18,166 nt of DNA from Polynucleobacter meluiroseus (lineage in GTDB: Bacteria; Pseudomonadota; Gammaproteobacteria; Burkholderiales; Burkholderiaceae): positions 1-18,166 of the forward strand of contig CAMBJN010000011.1 in NCBI GenBank assembly GCA_945867755.1. The letters run 5' to 3'. Both the position numbers and the translations under genes were made by a program. The notes below the pieces were generated by a model. That model saw only the letters and a program-made list of their open reading frames with translations. It made no database searches and had not been told where the DNA came from. Positions 16,243 through 18,166 of the stretch are shown piece by piece (positions within the stretch are counted from its first letter, which is position 1; each line of letters begins with the position of its first letter).

Positions 16243-16265
16243 AAAAAGCGGACTGTGATCAGTCC
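16243..16265 (-). terminator. Intrinsic terminator of smpB (minus strand)
   Basis: On the minus strand GGACTG (16265-16260), loop of four, CAGTCC (16255-16250) forms a six-pair perfect stem, followed by GC and then five T (16247-16243). The smpB stop codon TGA (16261-16259) lies within the hairpin, so the terminator begins inside the coding region. On the plus strand the hairpin is not followed by a T run, so it should act mainly on smpB. Confidence 0.65.
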
Positions 16266-16717
16266 CCAATCTTGGAGCCCGAACGCATGATTCGGGCTTT
16301 TTCTATTTGCCAATCTCGATCTTTTGACGCATCACGTTTGTCGTGTTGTTTTTTACCTCGCCCAAGACCGATTTCACATTTCACTCGACCTTTTGAGAAG
16401 TGAAGGTTGATCGGTACTAAGGTATAACCTTTTTGCTCCACTTTGCCGATGAGCTTTTTGATTTCAATCGCATTGAGTAAGAGCTTGCGAGTTCGCCCCG
16501 GATCTGCCAAAACATGAGTCGATGCAGAAATCAAAGGGCTGATGTGGCAGCCAATCAAGTAAATCTCAGCATTGCGGATCACAACATAAGCCTCTTTGAT
16601 TTGGGCGCGACCTTCCCGGATGGCTTTTACTTCCCATCCCTGTAAGACCATGCCTGCCTCAAATCGTTCTTCAACGAAATAATCGAAGAAAGCTTTTTTG
16701 TTGTCTATGATGCTCAT
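16259..16717 (-). CDS. smpB: SsrA-binding protein (trans-translation factor)
   Basis: SmpB carries tmRNA into stalled ribosomes so that they are rescued and the incomplete protein is tagged. The 152-residue protein has the oligonucleotide-binding barrel with GMVLQGWEVKAIREGRAQIKEAY (22-44), HISPL, and DPGRTRKLLL. It also has GYTLVPINLHFSKGRVKCEIGLGRGKKQHDKR, then the basic C-terminal tail DRDWQIEKARIMRSGSKIGD, which enters the mRNA channel. The tail is about normal in length and its last codons also encode the ppsA terminator on the opposite strand. The ATG at 16717 has no Shine-Dalgarno and sits 27 bases from the divergent ratA start. Confidence 0.97.
   Translation of the reverse strand: MSIIDNKKAFFDYFVEERFEAGMVLQGWEVKAIREGRAQIKEAYVVIRNAEIYLIGCHISPLISASTHVLADPGRTRKLLLNAIEIKKLIGKVEQKGYTLVPINLHFSKGRVKCEIGLGRGKKQHDKRDASKDRDWQIEKARIMRSGSKIGD
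16276..16302 (+). terminator. Intrinsic terminator of ppsA, inside the smpB coding region
   Basis: AGCCCGAA (16276-16283) and TTCGGGCT (16291-16298) form a perfect eight-pair stem with a seven-base loop, followed on the plus strand by a T run (16298-16302). It lies 58 bases after the ppsA stop. The same DNA encodes the last residues of the SmpB tail on the minus strand. The geometry is classic for rho-independent termination. Confidence 0.8.
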
Positions 16718-16730
16718 ATATTTATATCGT

Positions 16731-16737
16731 TAGAATA
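16731..16737. promoter_or_regulatory. Possible shared -10 region of divergent smpB and ratA promoters
   Basis: TAGAAT at 16731-16736 reads as a -10 box for ratA. On the opposite strand TATTCT (16737-16732) reads as a -10 box for smpB. Either start would leave almost no leader: about 2 bases for ratA and about 8 for smpB. Neither gene has a Shine-Dalgarno. No good -35 is seen on either strand, so this is tentative. Confidence 0.3.
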
Positions 16738-16744
16738 CAAGATT

Positions 16745-17182
16745 ATGGCAGACGTATTTAAGACAGTACTCATTGGGCACTCGGCAGAGAGAATGTATAA
16801 CTTGGTGATTGATGTGGCCAAGTATCAAGATTTTCTTCCGTGGTGTGGTGGTGTGGAGATTTATGAGCAAACAGAAGAAATTCTGGACGCAAAAATACAC
16901 ATCAAATTTAAAGGTTTGGAGCAGTTCTTTCACACCAGGAACACCAATATCAGGCCAAGCTCAATTGATATGAGCTTTGTGGATGGGCCGTTTAAGAAGT
17001 TTCATGGCAATTGGCGCTTCACTCCATTAAAAGAAAATGCCTGCAAGATTGAGTTTCAGCTGCACTATGAGTTTGAGAGCCTCTTGCTTGAAAAAATCAT
17101 TGGTCCTGTTTTTAGCATCATTGCCGGCACCTTTGTGGACGGTTTTGTGAAGCGTGCTGACCAAGTGTACGGGGTTGCCTGA
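16745..17182 (+). CDS. ratA: RatA/COQ10-like START-domain protein (ubiquinone-binding family)
   Basis: The 145-residue product matches the E. coli RatA (YfjG) family of SRPBCC/START-fold proteins. Homologues such as Coq10 bind ubiquinone; E. coli RatA has been described as an inhibitor of 70S ribosome association. Which activity applies here cannot be told from the sequence. Matching features are the opening FKTVLIGHSAERMYNLVIDV (5-24), YQDFLPWCGGVEI, SFVDGPFKKFHGNWRFTPL (about 77-95) and the final helix GTFVDGFVKRADQVYG. The ATG at 16745 is the only start that keeps the conserved first strand, and it has no Shine-Dalgarno. The position divergent from smpB and upstream of rnfH is conserved in many proteobacteria. 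Confidence 0.92.
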   Translation: MADVFKTVLIGHSAERMYNLVIDVAKYQDFLPWCGGVEIYEQTEEILDAKIHIKFKGLEQFFHTRNTNIRPSSIDMSFVDGPFKKFHGNWRFTPLKENACKIEFQLHYEFESLLLEKIIGPVFSIIAGTFVDGFVKRADQVYGVA

Positions 17183-17219
17183 TGCCTACCTTGGGCTTAT
17201 TGCTGTGTGACAGTCGCTC

Positions 17220-17226
17220 AGGTGAG
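17220..17226 (+). promoter_or_regulatory. Ribosome binding site that supports the rnfH start at 17233
   Basis: AGGTGAG ends 6 bases before the ATG at 17233. It is a much better match to the anti-Shine-Dalgarno than anything before the alternative ATG at 17182, and is the main reason for choosing the downstream start. Confidence 0.5.
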
Positions 17227-17232
17227 CCGGTC

Positions 17233-17532
17233 ATGACTGAGGTTCAAGTGACTTTCGCTCCTGATCAGCCTGTGACGGTAGGGCAAGCGCTGGTTCAACT
17301 GAAGATCGCAGTCTCGCCCAAAGACCCTGAAATAGCCAGAAAAGGATGTTTTGGGGTGTTTGGTAAACGCAAGGATTGGGACAGCCCTATTTATGAGGGG
17401 GATCGCCTTGAACTGTACAGCCCACTCTTGATTGACCCAATGGTAGCAAGGCGCAAAAAGGCTCATCAGAATCAAGATGCAAAATTACAAGCCAAAGCCG
17501 CTGACCGAAAAGGGCGTTTTTTAAGCAAATAA
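17233..17532 (+). CDS. rnfH: RnfH family ubiquitin-like protein
   Basis: RnfH (UPF0125) proteins are small beta-grasp, ubiquitin-like proteins of unclear function; the name comes from a neighbouring Rnf electron-transport operon in other species, and no Rnf genes are seen here. The chosen start at 17233 gives 99 residues beginning MTEVQVTFAPDQ, right at the first beta strand, and has the good ribosome binding site at 17220-17226. The ATG at 17182, overlapping the ratA stop (TGATG), would add 17 residues and cannot be excluded. Family marks are YEGDRLELYSPLLIDPMVARRKKA, the conserved GDR-E-Y-P-L--DP-RR block. The C-terminus is rich in Lys, Gln and Ala. Confidence 0.88.
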   Translation: MTEVQVTFAPDQPVTVGQALVQLKIAVSPKDPEIARKGCFGVFGKRKDWDSPIYEGDRLELYSPLLIDPMVARRKKAHQNQDAKLQAKAADRKGRFLSK

Positions 17533-17544
17533 TCATAAAACCTC

Positions 17545-17569
17545 TATAATTCGCTTTTGCGCATAGGGG
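17545..17569 (+). promoter_or_regulatory. guaB promoter -10 box and ribosome binding site
   Basis: A perfect TATAAT is at 17545-17550 in the short gap after rnfH. TTAAGC at 17521-17526, inside the 3' end of rnfH, is a weak -35 with an 18-base spacer. Transcription would begin near 17557, giving a leader of about 20 bases that contains AGGGG at 17565-17569 as ribosome binding site. Confidence 0.55.
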
Positions 17570-17575
17570 TTTTGC

Positions 17576-18166
17576 ATGAGGCTCATCCAAAAAGCACTCA
17601 CATTTGACGACGTGCTTCTCGTTCCCGCTTATTCAGCGGTTCTTCCACGCGATACTCAGTTGAGTACACAACTGACACGCGATATCTCAATCAACATTCC
17701 CTTGGTATCAGCTGCCATGGACACCGTCACAGAAGGTCGTTTAGCCATTGTGATGGCCCAAGAGGGTGGTATTGGCATTATTCATAAGAACTTAACGCCT
17801 GCAGAGCAAGCGCGTGAAGTTGCCAAGGTCAAGCGTTACGAATCAGGTGTTTTACGTGATCCGATCACAATTTCCCCTGATATGACGGTTCGCGACGTGA
17901 TTCATCTTTCAAAAGAATACGGTTTTTCAGGATTCCCTGTTCTACAGGGCAAAAAGGTTGTTGGCATCATCACCAACCGTGATTTGCGCTTCGAAGAAGA
18001 TTTAGATGCCAAAGTCAGTGAAAAAATGACGCCTAAAGATCGTTTGGTCACCATCAAAGAAGGTTCTCCTCCTGAGGAAGCCAAACGTTTGATGAACAAG
18101 CATCGCTTAGAGCGTGTTTTGGTTGTTGACGATAATTTTGAATTGCGCGGCTTGGTCACTGTTAAA
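17576..18166 (+). CDS. guaB: IMP dehydrogenase, 5' part
   Basis: GuaB oxidises IMP to XMP with NAD, the committed step of GMP synthesis. The 197 visible residues run off the right edge, so the catalytic cysteine loop is not in the window. Seen are the N-terminal barrel part KALTFDDVLLVPAYSAVLPR, LSTQLTRDISINIPLVSAAM, MDTVTEGRLAIVMAQEGGIG and IIHKNL. The inserted regulatory CBS pair follows: first repeat around residues 85-140 (MTVRDVIHLSKEYGFSGFPV, VVGIITNRDLRF), second from about 145 (MTPKDRLVTIKEGSPPEEAK, RVLVVDDNFELRGLVTVK). This aligns closely with E. coli GuaB. The start at 17576 is supported by AGGGG 6 bases upstream. Confidence 0.97.
   Translation, partial: MRLIQKALTFDDVLLVPAYSAVLPRDTQLSTQLTRDISINIPLVSAAMDTVTEGRLAIVMAQEGGIGIIHKNLTPAEQAREVAKVKRYESGVLRDPITISPDMTVRDVIHLSKEYGFSGFPVLQGKKVVGIITNRDLRFEEDLDAKVSEKMTPKDRLVTIKEGSPPEEAKRLMNKHRLERVLVVDDNFELRGLVTVK

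Noticed and set aside
17182..17532. rnfH as evidence for an Rnf electron-transport operon
   Set aside because: Only the small ubiquitin-like protein is present, next to ratA as in many genomes without any rnf link; no other rnf genes are seen.

Overview
The window holds a dense stretch of core bacterial chromosome: 19 protein-coding genes and no RNA genes, mobile elements or CRISPR arrays. The proteins closely resemble proteobacterial housekeeping proteins. The gene order pyrH-frr-uppS-cdsA-dxr-rseP-bamA-skp-lpxD-fabZ-lpxA-lpxB-rnhB, the PPSR/PpsA pair and the smpB/ratA/rnfH group together suggest a betaproteobacterium of the Burkholderiales. The base composition is visibly moderate, with many A/T third positions. 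That points to a low-GC member such as Polynucleobacter; this assignment is inference, not proof.

Layout. Positions 1-12858 form one long plus-strand run with very short gaps or start/stop overlaps. It begins with the 3' end of pyrH (UMP kinase) and frr (ribosome recycling). Next come uppS (undecaprenyl diphosphate synthase), cdsA (CDP-diacylglycerol synthase) and dxr (isoprenoid precursor synthesis), then rseP (site-2 protease), bamA (outer-membrane protein assembly) and skp (periplasmic chaperone). The lipid A block lpxD-fabZ-lpxA-lpxB follows, and rnhB and a SpoU/TrmH-family RNA methyltransferase close the run. Most of these genes build the cell envelope: isoprenoid carrier, phospholipid precursor, lipid A and outer-membrane protein insertion.

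Positions 12894-16218 hold a divergent pair. ppsR (minus strand), a kinase/phosphorylase that regulates PEP synthase, faces away from ppsA (plus strand), the PEP synthase itself. The intergenic region of about 118 bp contains a plausible ppsA promoter and a structured leader.

Positions 16259-17532 hold smpB (minus strand, convergent with ppsA) and, divergent from it across only 27 bp, ratA and rnfH. Two hairpins lie back to back at the ppsA/smpB junction, one terminating each strand. The ppsA terminator lies inside the smpB coding region. From 17576 to the window edge is the 5' part of guaB (IMP dehydrogenase), preceded by a perfect TATAAT box.

I see no convincing new multi-gene system. The points most worth checking are an RseP that appears to lack the second PDZ domain, the interleaved terminators at ppsA/smpB, a possible near-leaderless divergent promoter between smpB and ratA, and an attenuator-like leader in front of ppsA.
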